NCBI GenBank assembly: GCA_036940085.1
Contig: JALLBK010000611.1
Span: 1-18,528 of the forward strand
DNA length: 18,528 nt
Direction: 5' to 3'
DNA from: Discostella pseudostelligera
Lineage: Eukaryota; Bacillariophyta; Thalassiosirophyceae; Thalassiosirales; Thalassiosiraceae
Shown one piece after another: positions 18,103 through 18,528 of this stretch. A program made the translations under genes and the position numbers. The notes beneath the pieces are model-generated. The model had not been told where the DNA came from, ran no database searches, and worked only from the letters and a program-made list of their open reading frames with translations. Position 1 is the first letter of the stretch; each line of letters opens with the position of its first letter.

Positions 18103-18528
18103 TGGTTTGTATAGAGAGTAGGGGTGAACAACAAGCCTATTAGTAGTAGTAGTAGTAGTTAGTAGTACTACCGCTACCACTGCCGCTATGGATGGCCGAT
18201 GGCGGTGGTGGAAAGTGGAAATGAAAATGGCGGTATTGAATTTGGCGGGAGAGCCGTGGTCCTGTCTGTCCGTCGACGGGTCTACCATTGCATCCAGATG
18301 ATGATTGCCTCCATCGCCGATGCAGATCGATATCGAATGTCGATGCCATCATCGATCATCGCATTCATCCAACCTCCAACTCCATCATTATCATTACCTA
18401 TCATACGTCCAATGCAAATGCCGCTTTGATGAAAGCCACATGCCGCTCCACTATCACTATCGACCTAGAGTGTCTCCACCAGCGCCTCCACCTCAACATA
18501 GCACATTATCGCAACCGTAAACAATACT
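18103..18528. promoter_or_regulatory. Upstream region of Swd2/WDR82, right edge
   Basis: It contains AATTTGGCGGGAGAG (18239-18253) about 140 bp before the ATG, and a TAG triplet repeat at about 18140-18160 some 38 bp before it. To the right the sequence is rich in ATC/CAT-type triplets. Short plus-strand frames exist but none shows a protein feature; a divergent gene may begin outside the window. Confidence 0.45.

Overview
The window looks like nuclear DNA from a photosynthetic stramenopile, most likely a diatom. One gene (9272-9840) encodes an N-terminal signal peptide followed at once by an AVA-FVP junction, which is the ASAF-type plastid signal of algae with four-membrane plastids. A second gene (6257-8668) has a signal peptide followed by a basic transit-like stretch. 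Introns are few and short (80-349 bp, GT-AG), many genes are intronless, and intergenic spaces are small.

Eleven genes are supported, and they nearly alternate in strand. Left to right they are: an uncharacterised 149-aa protein (+); a METTL13-like methyltransferase (-); a large TPR/J-domain co-chaperone (+, 2 exons); a targeted UBA-thioredoxin-PUB-UBX protein (-); a small plastid protein with a CX8C motif (-, 2 exons); a 70-aa hypothetical (+, 2 exons, tentative); a membrane protein with a Cys-rich tail (-); the PP2A scaffold A subunit (+, 2 exons); a Cmc1-like twin CX9C protein (-); RNA polymerase II subunit Rpb11 (+); and the WD40 protein Swd2/WDR82 (-, 3 exons). The first 1.1 kb has no gene I can support.

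Most genes are housekeeping: transcription (Rpb11, Swd2/WDR82), phosphatase scaffolding (PP2A-A), chaperoning (TPR-J) and mitochondrial cytochrome oxidase assembly (Cmc1). There is no operon-like logic. Genes sit in divergent pairs sharing promoters of about 0.5 kb, and in convergent pairs separated by 54-638 bp.

The most interesting item is the 803-aa protein at 6257-8668. It combines UBA-like, active-site thioredoxin (WCRPC), PUB and UBX-like regions behind a secretory leader. These are Cdc48/p97 adaptor modules, so a role in the symbiont-derived ERAD-like import machinery (SELMA) of the complex plastid is a reasonable inference. A second signal is regulatory: the core GGCGGGA (E2F-like in its fuller form ATTTGGCGGGAAA) occurs eleven times in the spaces upstream of start codons, and only once inside a coding region that I could find. 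A perfect CRE palindrome (TGACGTCA) lies in the promoter shared by the plastid gene and the 70-aa gene.
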